Below are positions 31,454 through 46,400 of a DNA stretch of 64,000 nucleotides, in pieces. This DNA comes from Telmatactis stephensoni (taxonomy: Eukaryota > Cnidaria > Anthozoa > Actiniaria > Isophelliidae). Position numbers and translations under genes: made by a program. Each line of letters opens with the position of its first letter. The first letter of the stretch is position 1. Location: NCBI GenBank assembly GCA_029948255.1, contig JALIZF010001811.1, positions 124,001 to 188,000 on the forward strand. The letters run 5' to 3'. The notes under the pieces are model-generated. The model saw only the letters and a list, made by a program, of their open reading frames with translations. It was not told where the DNA came from and did not search any database.

Positions 31454-34400
31454 ATGGCGGAGTTGGAGCAAATTTTACTGAAACTTTTAGTGCCTGATAA
31501 CGCCGTAATAAAGCAGGTAAATTTAACGAAACTGTATCGTTTTAAAGACGAGATTCATATAGTTTCACGCTGTAAAATTGTTTTGTATTTAGGCAACTGC
31601 AGAGCTTCGTGAAGCCTTTAAAAACCCGACTGTCGTCCAGTCACTGATTACGGTGCTAAGTTCGTCGCAAAATCCCCAGGTAAAAAGACAATTGTTTACT
31701 ATAAATTTAACTCTAAGTCTCCCTGGATTCTTACAGAATGAGGAGGTGACGAATCGACGAATGCCGTTTTCCCGCCAGTTGTACACTTGAACGTTGATCC
31801 CAGTTGTTTACTTTCTCGGCTTACAGGGAAATGTGTCATGTCTTGCTCATCCGTACGGCCTGCTAACTGATGCCTTTTTAATAAAGTATAAGAAGCAGTT
31901 CAGCTCAAGCTCTTGAGTGAATTTCATTAAGCATAATTTAGACTTTTTAGCAAAACGACAAAAGACGTACAAACAACAATTTTAAAAATGTCAACAATGA
32001 ACCCAGTACAGGCCAGTCCCGTTTGTAGTCACTCCTTAAAGTTGACACCCTAGCTCGCGACCAGTTTGTGCCACCAGCAGAGAGGTACCCGCCTTGTAAA
32101 AAGTTTATGCAGCAGTCATTTAGTAGTGTAATGATGCAGCTCTGACGTACAATAATATTATTCCCACCAAATTATAGAAGAATTAGGTCACCAATATGAA
32201 CATTCTATTTTTTTTAATTACTGCAAAAACGCTTGTATCTCAACCAACAACAAATTCAAACTTTTAATTTAGTTGGATTTTGAGTTTTTCTGATCTGCCA
32301 ATCATTTGAAGGGGGCAGAGCTTAATATGCAAATGCCCTCAGAGGACCTCAAGTTGGATGACAAATGTATAGATCAAGGATAGATTGAGGGCATTTATAT
32401 AAGCTCCGCCCCTTCACATGATCAGCAGATCAGAAAAAAACAAAATCCAGCTGAAAGTTAAAGTCATTGTCAGTTGCCATACAAGCGTTTTCGCAGTAAT
32501 GATGTCAATATACATGATAGTGAGGCTCACAGGAGTAAACTGCCGAAATAACCACCTAGCAGAAAGAGAATAAATGTATACGATATTGGAAGTTATTTAG
32601 AAATTAGTAGAAACTAGTACTGTTTTCTGGCCTAAAATTACGAATAATGTGTCGCTTTTTATTCTAATTATTAATTAATGACCTTTCGATCCAGTGACAC
32701 ATCATTTGTGATTTTAGGTCAGAAATCAAATTTTTACTAATTTCTACATAATTTCCAATATCATATACACTTATTCTCTTTCTGCTAGGTGGTTATTTTG
32801 GCAGTTTACTCCTGTGAGCATTGATATCATGCTAGGAATCTTGATGTCTCGAACGTGGCCTATTGCTTAGACTATCCATGAATCCTTCCCTCCCTACCTT
32901 TTTGAATTCTATGTCCTCTCTACTCCAGGCCAGCAACATACTGATTACTTTACATTAATAATTAATGCAGGTTCGTCAATATGCAGCTGTTCTTCTCAGA
33001 AGAAGAGTTGTCAAACAGTGGACCAAACTTACCCATGAAATGCACCAAATGCTCAAGCAATCTCTACTGCAAGTATTAGTTCATGAACCAATTCTACTTG
33101 TACGGCATGCTGCTGGGCAAGTGGTCAGTGTGATTGCTAAGTTTGAAGTTCCTGCTGGTCAGTGGCCTGAGCTTTTACAGTTTTTGCAAGAATATATTAA
33201 AAGTAAAGACCCTGGACAAGAGAGGTACAGTGTATTTACAGGGCCAGCTGGAAAATAATTTTTAGACAGGAGGGGGGAGGGGTACACATCCATCAGGGTG
33301 GTGGGGAGGTGGGAATGAAGGTGATCTGATGGATCTAAAAAAGACCAATAAGGCAATGACCAACCCCAAAAGGGTCAACTCAAGCTTCTTAGACAGAATG
33401 GTGTGTTAAAAATCGCATTGCATTAAGAATGGTATAATATTAATTTATTGTTGTCTAGATGGGAATGTTTGTACTGAGTTCAGTGACTGAATCCGTTGGA
33501 GAACAGGTGAGTATTGTAGAACAGTGTTCATACATGTATACATGTACTTGTAACTGTGAAAATGTCTGTGACAATGAAACCACGCTGCATAAACTCACCA
33601 ACCAAAACATTCAGACATGACAATTTTGCCACATTTTTTTGTCATACAAAAACTATGTATGAACCATGGTGACATTTGTCTCATGTAGTGGTTGCCCTTT
33701 ATCTCTGTAGCCCAGGTTCAATTTGGTAATTCAGGCCATATGTTAACTGACGTACATGTATGTTGTTCTCTTCCTTGCCACAAGGGGTTTTTCTCCTGGT
33801 TCTTTGGTCCCCTCCCTCCCCCACCAGCAAAAATTGATATTAATTAATAATTAATTCAGTATTAATAAGATTTATTTGTTTTGATAATTTATTTTTCAAC
33901 CATTCACATCTGTCCATGTACATGTGCAAATGTGCCTTTTATCATGATCGTTGTTCTTTCTTCTTCAACAGCTTAAACCTCAGTTCCCAGCTTTACTTGT
34001 ATTATTTTCATCAACACTTGAAGATCAAGGCAGTAAATTGGTGCCTTTTTACACTGTTAAGTAAGTACCACCTCATCCTGGGGTTGAACTGAGGGTGTTA
34101 TTTCATCACTTGTTTTCTCCCTCGTATAGAAAATTCCTCTGCAAACTTTGTCTGTTTGAAATTGTTCTTGAAGTAAAGGTTTTTGTTTCTTATTGATATG
34201 CTTAGTTGGAATGACCAAAATTATGCCACTATTATGATATGAATTTTGACTACCTGAACAATATTATAGTAAGAGGAGTATTTTGTCAGGGTGAGAGAAA
34301 CAAGCAATATACATAGTGATACCCCTAGGTGCACAATACAAGACTGGTTCAAACTAAACGTTTACAGTATGTTCCATGAACATGACTTTAATAATGTGAC

Positions 34401-37400
34401 ATTTTAACCCTTTATAGGGCTTTGATGCCAATGGTAGAAAATATTGGAACAGATGAAGTGGTAAGACTTAGTTGCTCCACCAGTCCTATCTTCGATAGAA
34501 TAGTAGGGACTGGAAACAAAGTAACATGATATGGATGTCACTTTTTCATGAGCACTTGCCATTACCATCAAGGTTCTTGTTCTCATTTCTTGCTTTCTTA
34601 AACCTTTTGGATGATGGTATGCTGTGCACAAAAAATGTGTGTTTGATGTTTGCATTCATTTGATAATTTATTGTTGTTAGTTGCTTAAGATCCATTATAT
34701 ATATCTTTTGAACTACTGCATTAACTTACATACAGCATAGTTCTGCTTGGGTTATTGAACTGCTTTCATTTGCAAGTGACTGGATGTACATTTAGATTTA
34801 AATAATCATCTTATTAAAGACCTTGTTCACCACAAAGCTGCAGTAATGTTAGCCATCTTCAGTTAGATAGTACCTATAGTTGTTGTATAATTGCCATTGC
34901 TGCTGATACATACAATGTACATGTACATACATGTACATAATAGCAAAATGCATAACACAGGATTGCAACAATCCACAAGAATTAGCACATGTATGTTTAA
35001 GCCCCTGAAAACTTAGGGTCACCCTAAACCTATGGGCAACAACCTCTGTGCCAGCTGCCTCAATTTTAACATTGCCTTCAGAAATTAAATGTAGCCACAT
35101 AAAACATTCTTGATCATTATAATTATGTTCCATTACTTACACACGATAACAACCTTGAGATGTTTATTTTACAGGCTGCTATGAGGCCTTTAATTCCTAA
35201 AATTATGAAAGTCATTGAAGTACTGCTTACTGTTGATGAGGTAAGCTTCCCTTGGGCTCCCTACCACACCAGTTTTACCATAATACTACTGTATACCCTA
35301 TTTTCAGTCTGCTGTAACCAAAATAATGTTAACTGCCTTAGGCACCCAGCTACTGCTAGAGCACAGCTCTGCATTATAACCATGCATGCTTGACTTGAAT
35401 TGAAGGGTTACCAGCGAAAATGACCTAAGTGATGCTTTCCAAAATGACCAGACATTGGTATTTGGCTTAGAAAGACTATTGATAACAATTTTGACTATTT
35501 GAGTAATCTTCATCAAAAAAATCATTTAGGCCATTTTCACTGAAAGCCCTTCAAAATACAAAGATGTCATACCGGAGTATTTTTGTCAGTGATGGAGTTG
35601 TTGATCTTCCCTTCAAGTGTGTAGAATTGTATAGAGAAGTCTTGTGCTAGTGGTATGCAGGTATATGTATTCGGAACACAGATGAATAATAATTATTTTA
35701 TGATTCATAGGACAAAGCTTGTGAAGCTATGGAGATTTTTGATGAGTTGGTAGAATCTGAAGTCAGTATTGTCACTCCTCATCTTGTTCCTTTGATGGAA
35801 TTCAGTTTAAAGGTACATGTACTATTTACATATGGATAGCATGGAAATGAAATAATAAGTTTGGTAAATTAAGGTCCATGGAAATCACTACAACAACAGC
35901 AAAGTAAATTATGACCTTGTTTGATAATAGCCTGAATTCTAGCTCCTTTGAATCAAAAGATTTTTTATGAGAACTTAGAATTTGATCAGATAAATCTTAC
36001 TCTGTGTGTGATAACCAAATTCAAATGACCTCAGTCGATACTAATTTGTGGTATGTTATGTATTTTTGTTTAGTTGGCCATGAACACAAACTATTCTCAC
36101 AGTTCTCGAGTTAAAGCACTGTACTTTGTGAGCTGGTTAGCACGTATTAAACCTAAGGTACGTATGCACTGATTGAAGTCCTTTAAAATGAAGTCCTTTT
36201 TGAAATCACTTGGATCCGATCACAGAATGAACCACACAAGAGTTGCATTATAAGTGGTAAACCTCTGTGCTTCCATAAAAGGGAAAGTACCCAATTATAC
36301 TGAATTCCTAATTAATAAAAGTGATAGTGATTCCTGTCCAATAAAAGTAAGAGTTGCATGACTGTACATGTACAAATTTAAACCGAATTTGGTTTGTGTC
36401 ACCTGTGTCATATGTGACATATCTGAAGAGGCTACAGATGTATGCAGTCCAAAAATGTTTTGAATCTCTTGAGAGATGGGTGTATTTATCTTAAAGATAA
36501 GCCAAAGTATTTTTTTGCTACATGTAAATGCCTTTCTGTTTTAAAGCCTTCCTTTGCAGATTGAATAGTCTGAAGTTGAGCTACATTGCAGTACATTATA
36601 GAAACCAAACATGCTATGATTGTTGAAATGAAAATTCTTTAAGAAATTAATTAAGTTTAGGGTAATATTTTTGTCAGGCATTGATAAAGAACAAACTAGT
36701 AGTTCCAACACTGGCAGTAGTGTTTCCAATCATGGCTGCTCCTCCCAGTGAAGAAGAACTTGAAGACATGGAAGATGATGAAATAGAGGATGGTGCAGAA
36801 GCAAGTCGTCCATGTGCTGTGGCTTCACAGGTAATGCATTACTTACTGTTGTTCACGTCTTTAACTGATGATGCTTGTCTTTTTGTTAATCCATTGAAAG
36901 GCCTGATGCAAATTTTGTGGAAATGTTTCATCCAACCGCAGTAATGCATGGTGTGTCTACTCCTTTTCACTTGTGCAACAATTGTAGGAAACATTTCAGA
37001 AAATGAACTTCATTCTGATCAGAAAATTTGAGGTTAAAGCACTATATTTAACGTCGGTAGTTCCTTCAGCTGAACACTGGTCTCCCAGGAAGCCGACAGT
37101 GCGCTCTTTACCCCCCTCTTTCCATCAGTGCTCCGTTTTAAGGGTATTTAAAGCTAATTAAAGCTACACGGAATGGAAAGAAGTCGAAACAAGGATGTGA
37201 GATCTGGGGATCGAACTAGGGACCTCTCGCACTGAAGGCCGTTCACTAACCAACTATGCCATCCTTGCTCCTTGCGAGGTTAACATTAAATTGCATGTCT
37301 GGGTCTTAGTGTTTGTCATTATCTTTGGCCTGACCAACCACCTTCTTCATCTTATCTTATCTGGAGTAAAAATAACCTCTTATTGTTTTCAGGTTCTTGA

Positions 37401-40400
37401 TAATCTTGCACTTCATCTTCCTCCAGAAACACTTATTCCACCATTGGTAAGTGTACAGTTGATTCTAATGATTCTACCCCAACACATACATGACAGTACA
37501 GTAGATATATTGCAGTAGAGCAGATTTCGTATGCGTGGGAAACTGACCGTACTGTACTGTGACCATGTCAGTACCGTAATGTCTATTAAAGCGTTCGAAA
37601 TTCCTGCCGTAACCTTACCGTGCATTGACCGTAACTGATACGGTCAGTTTCCCACTCAGGTCATTTCACTTCTAAACACTTTTGCCTCATAGACATGAGT
37701 CCATTCACTAATTCCTTTGTGCACCATGACATTCGTTGTTTTATTCAGTCTATTCTATACCATGCTAATAAACATGACTATGTATAGTGTTGAGCAGTTT
37801 TGGTATCACTGGGAAAATGGTGTGGTCAAAGCATGGTACTGTAACAGAATTTCAAATGTTTTTATAGATATCACAGCAATGATACTAAAGGGTTATTAAC
37901 CTCATTTGCTCGGTCTGTATGGGAAAATATCAGACCAAGGTCTTGACAGTACGGACCGAGCGCAGCAAGGTCTGTACAAAAAGACCAAGGTCTGATATTT
38001 TCCCATACAGACCGAGCAAACGAGGTTAATAACTTATTTATTATATGGCTTTGAGAAGTCCCGCTAAAACAATTGCCAAACGCAAACTTTTCTTTTCATC
38101 CGGGACAGCGATCCTGATATGGCAAAATGCAGACCATGCGTTAGCCAATCAGAATTCAGGAAATTATCTAGCCATATAATAAACCATGGTATGACATATG
38201 GTACATGACCTGTGTGATTTCTATACATATATCAACTGCTCTGTTTCATACTTATATTCCCATCTGATAACAGATGCAGTTTATTGAGCCAGCCCTTGGA
38301 AGCACCAACCCATATGAACGAAAAGCAGCCCTAATAGCATTAGCAGTCCTAGCTGAAGGATGTGCAGACTATATCAGAAACAGGTTTGTTTTTCCCCCAT
38401 ATAATGTTTGGTTGATTCAATTGGCCTTACAGATTATGTGTTGTGTTTGTCAATTTCATATTTGTTTATGTATATTTTCCTGACTCAACTTAAAATTGAT
38501 TTTAACGAATCTCAAACTTTACTTGCTAGTTCTCATGAAATCATTTCTAAGTGACAAATCTACTATATAACAAAATGTTTGTTTATCACTTCTTTTCATC
38601 ATTTGATTTGCAGATATTTAGAAGCAGTTCTTGAAACAGTATGCAGAGGTAAAAACTAAATGTTTTTGTAAAATAATGTAACACAAATTGTGTTCCAATA
38701 TCTTTGTTCCCACAACTGTTAGATTTGCCATATATATAACTTCTTAAAACCTTTATCCACTGTTTTGTTAAAAGTCCTGATTTTTCAGGTCTCAAAGATG
38801 AAAATCATGTTGTTCAAAATGCTGCATTGTTTGCACTTGGTCAGTTTTCAGAACATCTCCAGGTAAAAAAAATTGCTTTTGTTAATAGAGACAATAGGGC
38901 CATTTAAACAAGCATGCATCTTATCGGCACAACTTAAATAGGGTGTGAATGACACTTAATCTACAAAGTAGCTTACCATAATTAAGAAGTGGTTTATTGG
39001 AGGTATTCATTCATAGAGATTCAACTGCATTTTCCATTCTCTTTCAGCCTGATATTAGTGCATACAGTGATAAAATCCTTCCTCTTCTGTTTGAACATCT
39101 TGGAGACAGCACAGTCAGTAATAAAGACCAGTGCCCCAGTGCAACAAGAATGTACTACGCATTGGAAACATTCTGTGAACATTTAGGTGAATACAGTAAT
39201 CTTTATAACTTGATGCAGATGGTAACACCATGAAATTTCCATGACTGCATCTACATTTTAAGTTTGACACACGCTAAGGACATTAAGCTGGGACATGAAG
39301 TAGGAAATAAAATTCTAGATCTACAGATGCCAGTTACAGTTACAGTTTCAAATCAGGTTATAAGTTTTTCATTTGTTGTTGTGTTTGTTGTTGTTGTTGT
39401 GTTTGTTGTTGCTGTTATTGTTTTCATATGAGGAGTACTTTTTATAATGATTCCTTTCTATTTGTGATCTCAAGAGAAGTGCTCATCAGATGCCACAACT
39501 AAATTGTAATACATGTATTTGGGGAAAATAGGCTCCCCTTCCCATCCAAAAAAATGCCCCAGTTTGACTGATTCATGATGTGATTTGTCCTGGGGAGAAT
39601 CTGTTTTCCTGTGACAATTTTTCACACTCAAAAACATGATGTACGTACAGAAGGGCCCAGATTGTTTGTGCTTCATGTCCTCTATTGTGAGTGTGCGAAT
39701 CTCTACAGTGTAGGGTATCAAAGTGCAACATCTCAAATCCGATTAGTAGCTTTATCCACTTTAATTCATGTCATGGAACTGGTGTAACAGACTGAGAAAC
39801 ATTTATATGGTAGCTCACTAGTCAAGTACACTTCTATATAAACTGTTATTAGTCATCATTTATCTTGGATTATCTGACATGTATAATTATTTTCAATTGA
39901 TATTGTTGACACCTCTATCTGTGTACAGGTGAAGGAATTCTACCATATCTTCCTACGTTGCTTGATAAATTATTAGGTGTTCTTTCATCGTCACCGGTAA
40001 GTATGTCCATGAATGAATGCATAAATGAATAGATAAATGAATGAATGAATGGATGGATGAATGGGTAGATAGATATGAATGGATGGAAGAATGAATGAAT
40101 GAACAAACAAACTCACAAATGAAAGAATGTGTTGATGAAAATATTGATAGATGTATGAATGAATGAACCAATCATTCTTTTTGTTGGATGGAATCTTGAA
40201 TGAATGAATAAATGAATTAATTAATAAGTGTACAGATGGATGAATTAATTAATTAAATGAATGGGAGTATGAATGATGAATTAAATATTGAACTTAATTA
40301 AGTGATAAACTGTTTCCTCCACATTGAATTACGGTAATTTATTCCGAGCTTTCGGACCTTAGGTCCATCATCAGGGACATGACAGTGGAATTGTATTTAC

Positions 40401-43400
40401 AAATATTTGTAAATACAATTCCACTGTCATGTCCCTGATGATGGACCTAAGGTCCGAAAGCTCGGAATAAATTACCGTAATTCAATGTGGAGGAAACAGT
40501 TTATCACTTAATCATGACTCCCACATGCAAACCAACATTAGATCTAATATTGAACTTGTTAACAATTTTGAATTCTCTTTAGAATACACATTTGAAAGAG
40601 TTAGCCGTCAGTGGAATTGGTGCCACAGGTACTGAAAACATTAAAAGTTCCTTCAAAATAGAGGCGATTTAGAGGCGATTTGGTCTTATTACACAGGCCT
40701 AGCTGTACCACAGAGGAGTAGCATTGAAGGGCGGGGGGGGGGGGGGGGGGAAGCTTTGGAGGGGGGGTCAAAACTGCAAAGAAAATCAATTGTATGTACT
40801 GTATATTGTTGATTGTGCAGTGTACAACAATATTATTTTGGTTTATCTTAGAGCAGCTTCCAGATGGCACATAATAAATTTGTATATAATAATGATTATG
40901 ATGATGATTATTACAGACTATTAGCAGTAGCAGTAGCAGTAGTAGTATCATCTTCATCTTTCTTTCAGCAAGTGCTGCAAGGGAACACATTATTCCTTAT
41001 TTCTCTCAGATAGTAGAACTTATAAAGGTACACTGTATTGCACTGTTGATCAGTTCTCATTTTCTTCTTATTCTTATTCTTTTCCTTTTCCTTTCCCACT
41101 TCTTTTTGGATATTTTATTTTAATTCTCACTACTACATTTTTATGACATACTGAATTTTCTCACAATGTAGGTACATTTAACCAATCCTGGAACATTAGG
41201 TGAAAATTTACTTCAAGTGCAAGCTATTGGTAAGAGTGTTTTTATGAACAAAAAACCTGGTTCTCATTAATGACACAATCACACACGTCGGGAAGTGAAT
41301 TAATGCTTTTTTCATAAGATATTTTTGCTTGAAAATTGCTACATACATTGCACTGTATTACTTCTAAAACCACAGGAAACCCAAACTGTTAAGGTCTGGG
41401 AACCCCTGGTATTTGAGGTTGTCAAACCAATCCTGCTGTCGCATAATACAACAGATTCTATCAAACCAGTTATGTGGCTCATTGTTTTTTCCAATTGATT
41501 TTCCACTTGAAACTTTTCACACATACCTAACTATAGCTTTGTAATTGTTCTGATATTTTATTACAATAGATACTCTAGGTGTGTTAGCAAGGACTGTTGG
41601 TCCACAAAACTTTCTTCCACTAGCTGAGGAGTGCATACGTCTAGGACTGGTAAGCATCAAATATTTTTATGTAGTATACTCAATGATTATTTACCAGTAG
41701 GAAGCCTTGAGTGGTTCTCTTTGAGTTTACCAAATAGCTGTCAATGCAATCTCCTCCTCATTCATTCTACATAATTATGTCCAAGGGGAGAGATGGGTGC
41801 AATTGGGGTTGGTTGTCTTAGTCATCAGATTAGGTTCCACACTGTCACTTTCTGTGAAGTTGAAGGGATGTATATGAAAATGACCTAATGCCCCATACTT
41901 TGGGAGAGGTGGCATTTTGATCAACAGAAAGACAATTGCTTTCGTACAAATATTTCCCAGAAGCCTTACTGTAGGTTGACTTTTTTTGTCACAAGTTTTG
42001 AGCAACGTTAAGACAAGTGTAACCCTTCTAGTTTTTGATGTATGATGGCCAGTTCATGAAAAAAGTATGAAGACAGCTGCTTTGGTGTTTTCTGTTATGC
42101 TGACGTCCATACTATGGACACCTCTCTATAACAGACACGTGTCCTGACAGCTGGAATTTCCAACCATGCATTTTAAGAATGGTCTCCAAATAAACTTGTT
42201 ATGATTTTTTGAATGTCGCAAATTAGCGAATAATGCAAATAACCTCCGTATTTCTTAATTTTATGCCAATCCCGTGCTTTGCTTTGAAGAAAAGGCTACA
42301 AAGAATATAGATATTGAAAAAAACATTTTGTTCTGATGAAATCTGCCAAAGATTATACCTTTTAAAAAAACTGGAAGTAAAATGTCGCACGCATGCGCAA
42401 TAACAAAAATGATTCCTTTTTGTCAGGTGTGCATTGCTCTACCAGAAGTCAAATGATTCCCACCAAAAGTGCACACGCGTGCGCCTATGAGCAAAGCAAG
42501 ACCCTATTTTGCATAGCAACGTTATATGTCAGTACACCCTTAAAACCTGGGTGCCGTACCTTCTCCTAGAAATATTCTTTCAGAGGGGTGGACAGTGCAC
42601 TCTATCCTTCCCTATCCCTATGTTTTTGTACTCTTATATATGTTTATGTTTTTCTACTCTTACTCTTTGGGGAAGCAAGGGTGGCCGAACAGTGAGAGCA
42701 CCGGTCTGTCACTGCTGTGGTCCCTCGTTCGATCCCCGGACGGGGCATCACATGTGGCTTGAGTTTCTTGTTTGTTCTCTCCCTTGCTTCGAGGGTTTTT
42801 TCTCTGGGTTCTCCGGTGTTTCCTCCCTCAGTAAAAACGAACTAGTGTTCCGTGATCAGACATGGGTCGTATGGTGGCTGCTACGAGTATGTGTATGTAA
42901 ATTTGTACGTAAATCGGTGTGATTGCTCAATTGTCTCGTAATGAAAGCGCCCTTGTAAACCTTTGACTCGATCACGTTGAGCTGCGCCCTTCATAATTCA
43001 GCACTTAGCTGCAAGGAAGGGTGATGAGCTACTCCTAATTTATTTATTTATTTTATTTACTCTAGAATCTGCTTGCTGAAGATAGGGATCCTGACCTGAG
43101 GCGAACCACGTATGTAATGCTCTCCCTTATAATAAATTTGATTTAAGGTTTTCATACTATTAGGCCATTCACACAGTGGTGACATTTTACTGTAGTGGAC
43201 TATTAAGTACTTGTACATGTACAAAATTTTCATGTATTTCTTAACCCCACCTCTACAGGTATGGTTTATTTGCATCTGTATCAACCATTTTGAAGACCAA
43301 CATGTCGGGATTTTTACAAGAAATTATGAAGTATATGATGGATTCACTGCAGTCTACTGAAGGAATTGTTGTAAGTTGGTTTCTAATTTTCTTTTCCCCA

Positions 43401-46400
43401 CAACTTTAAAGATCCCTTCAAATTTTACAAGATTCGCCTTTGGCATGGCAGTGGACAACCCACAGAGCAGAGGCTCCAAATCCTGCTAACAGATATGTTT
43501 TAATGTACTACATTTCTTAGATCTTGTGTACTCTCTCAGTTGTTTTAAGTGTACCTCTAGTAGTCAGTTTTGTCAAGTGCTTTTGTATTGTTTTACAACT
43601 CTGTTTTGGACCTCCACTGCAGACTTCTTTATAAATTCAACTATTCTTGAGCTACAATTATTGACTGAACATTATTTTATGCCAAGAGACCATAATACTA
43701 AGAGAGCGAAACTGGTATTCATGTCTGCGTCGATGTGATAGCGTAATTACATCATGCAGACATCAATCCACGAGTTTTACCGTATAGTATTATGGTCTCT
43801 TGATTATGCTTTTGGTGTTTTCAGACTCATTATGCCAGTGAGAATGATCCATCATTCTTGTTAGAAGATGAAGAAACTGACGAGAACATTGATGATGATG
43901 AAGATATTACTGGGTGAGTCACATTGACGGACGGACGGACGGACGGACGGACTGTCTGATGGACGGACGGACGGACGGGCAGGCAGGCAGGCAGACAGGC
44001 AGGCACAAACTGATGATTGATTATGTGAGTATCTAAATGACAAAGAGGTGATCGATTACCTGGTAGTCTGACTTGCTGGCTGACTAACAAACGTATTCCA
44101 TATACAATGTACATATAGTGAAGTCTAACCAACAGATGTTGAAATATTTTTGTTTAAATCTACAGTTATAGTGTCGAGAATTCCTACCTTGAAGAAAAAG
44201 AAGACACTTGCAATGCTTTGGGAGAGATAGCAGAGAACACTAGGTAAGCATAGAAGATGTTTAATTGTAAATTGTCAATAGAATTTGAAAGGATTTTTAT
44301 GTCGAATTTCAGCATTGAATTTTTACCTTATCTCGATGAAGCTTTTCAAGAAGTCATGCGACTTGTTCAGGTCAGTGAATATGTTCCTAGACCAGTATCA
44401 TATAGATACCTATGGGCTTGTAGGGATGATAAGTGGAGTTTTGCTGGGGTTTGGTACTGTACCTCCATAATACCTTCACAGAAAATTCTGCTTGTACTAA
44501 CGCTATTGCAAGAAACAGATCGATGCTTGATGTGAAATTGCATGCACGAGAAGTTAACTTGGGCATGATACACCTATTTCAAAAAAGGTTGTCGTACGAA
44601 AGGTCTCAAACTTCGCGACAAGACCGAAAAGGACTATGGGTAGTAGGTAAAAAATCACTTTTTTTCAGGTTTGGTCTTGATTTTAGCATCAACAAGTGAG
44701 GTTCTTTAGTGTTTAAGGTCAAGGCAAGATATTTTGAGTTGTCCTATGGCTGATTTGTGTGGTTTTATAGCTTTAGTAATTTCTACCCATACTCCCTTTC
44801 GGGTGAGTCGCGTAAGCTTTTGACGGCAACATTCACTGAAATAGGTATATATTACTGGATGATTTAAAAAAAAATTATCTTTAAATTTAAAGCCCCGATA
44901 TTTCCGTCAACTTGATTTTCAGTTTCCTCACACTGGAGTTCGTAAAGGTGCAGTGACAGCATTAGCACAATTCTGCTGTGTACTACACAAAGTACTTGAA
45001 GAGACTGCGACACAAGACAAGACATCAAGTTAGTAAATACCTATCTGTTTATTTGTTTAGAATTATTTTTGTCTCTTTTTCTCCGACAGGCTTACTATTG
45101 CCTGGGGTAGGAGGGAGATCCTATGATTTCGTACTATTTTAGAATGCTAAATTTAGTGATTTGTCTTGTAGAAGATTTGGCGGCTACTTAGTTTAACGAT
45201 TTTCGGGGGGAAATGATGATTTTTTACTACGATTGACCAAAGAATGTCAATTTTAAGGAACTTGCTAAATTTACTAAATTATGTTAATACTAAAATAGTA
45301 ACCTTAAAAATACACATAGGGAGGCCGTGGCATCTCCCAGCACCGTTGTCACATTTCCAGAAACTGAAGCATATGCAAACGCGACGCGACGCGATGCGAT
45401 ATTCAGGGCGTTAAGGTGATGTTACACGGGTCGATCCGTAACAACAATTTTCCGCGCAACACTTAGTGAAATTGATAATTTTGCGTTAACTTTTTTTAAA
45501 CTCACATCAAACATTTGTAACTTGTTGACTAAGCAAAAATATTGCCTAAAAATAGTTGCGTTTTGTATTTTCCACGACATAAACTCTACGTGCAACATTC
45601 GTTGCGCGGGAAATCGTTGTTACGAATCGACCCGTATAACATTACCATTAGATGACGAATAATTCACATTCGTTCGTCGCATGACTTACCGTGACAACGT
45701 CACCGACGCCGCGTTTAGAAAGCCATGTCGCTTAGTTTTTACGTCCTCTTGTTGTCGTCGGCGACGTCAACGGTCATTTCGAACGAAATTCGTCAGCGCG
45801 TGCGACATCCTCTTTCACGTTGCGTCGTGTTCAAATGCTAAGTCATTCTATTGTGTCATTGTAGTTCAACGTTTGGTTATCACAACTATTACCATCTACA
45901 TTACTGTCATTACCAAGGACAAGGATAGGTCTGTTGTCATGGCAACGTTACAAGCTCTAAACGAGATTTTGAAAGATTTGAAGGGTGCAGCAATATGTGG
46001 TGAAGGTCATGTAGATGCTATAGTGAGTGCTGTTAGAGCTATCTTCTTACAGCAGGTATATACTCTAATTTTTGATGAATTCATTTTGGTTATACTGCCA
46101 AAAATCAGAGGACTGGTGTCTCTATAGCGGTTCACAGGGAGAGAAAAGAAGGGGAATTTGAAGGGAGGAGAGTGAGAGTGGAAAGAATGTCATCCCTGTT
46201 CTCACTGATTAAGCTTCATTCCTCGCTAAAAACATCAGAATTCACGACTGTGACAGTAGAATGGTGGACTCTTGATGGTCGCCCTCCTCCCTCCATGATG
46301 GCGAGAAGATGGATATGGAGCGCTAATTGCCTGTTAATATGAAAGTGAGTTGTCCCTGGTAGCTAGCCTGTTGTGTCCATAAGGAAAAGAAAATCAAAGT

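Noticed and set aside
42509..42922. A 137-residue plus-strand reading frame
   Set aside because: It lies within SINE family B and IPO4 intron 20 and has no conserved protein features.
45681..46127. A 148-residue plus-strand reading frame as a separate gene
   Set aside because: It is IPO4 exon 27 read through both flanking introns.
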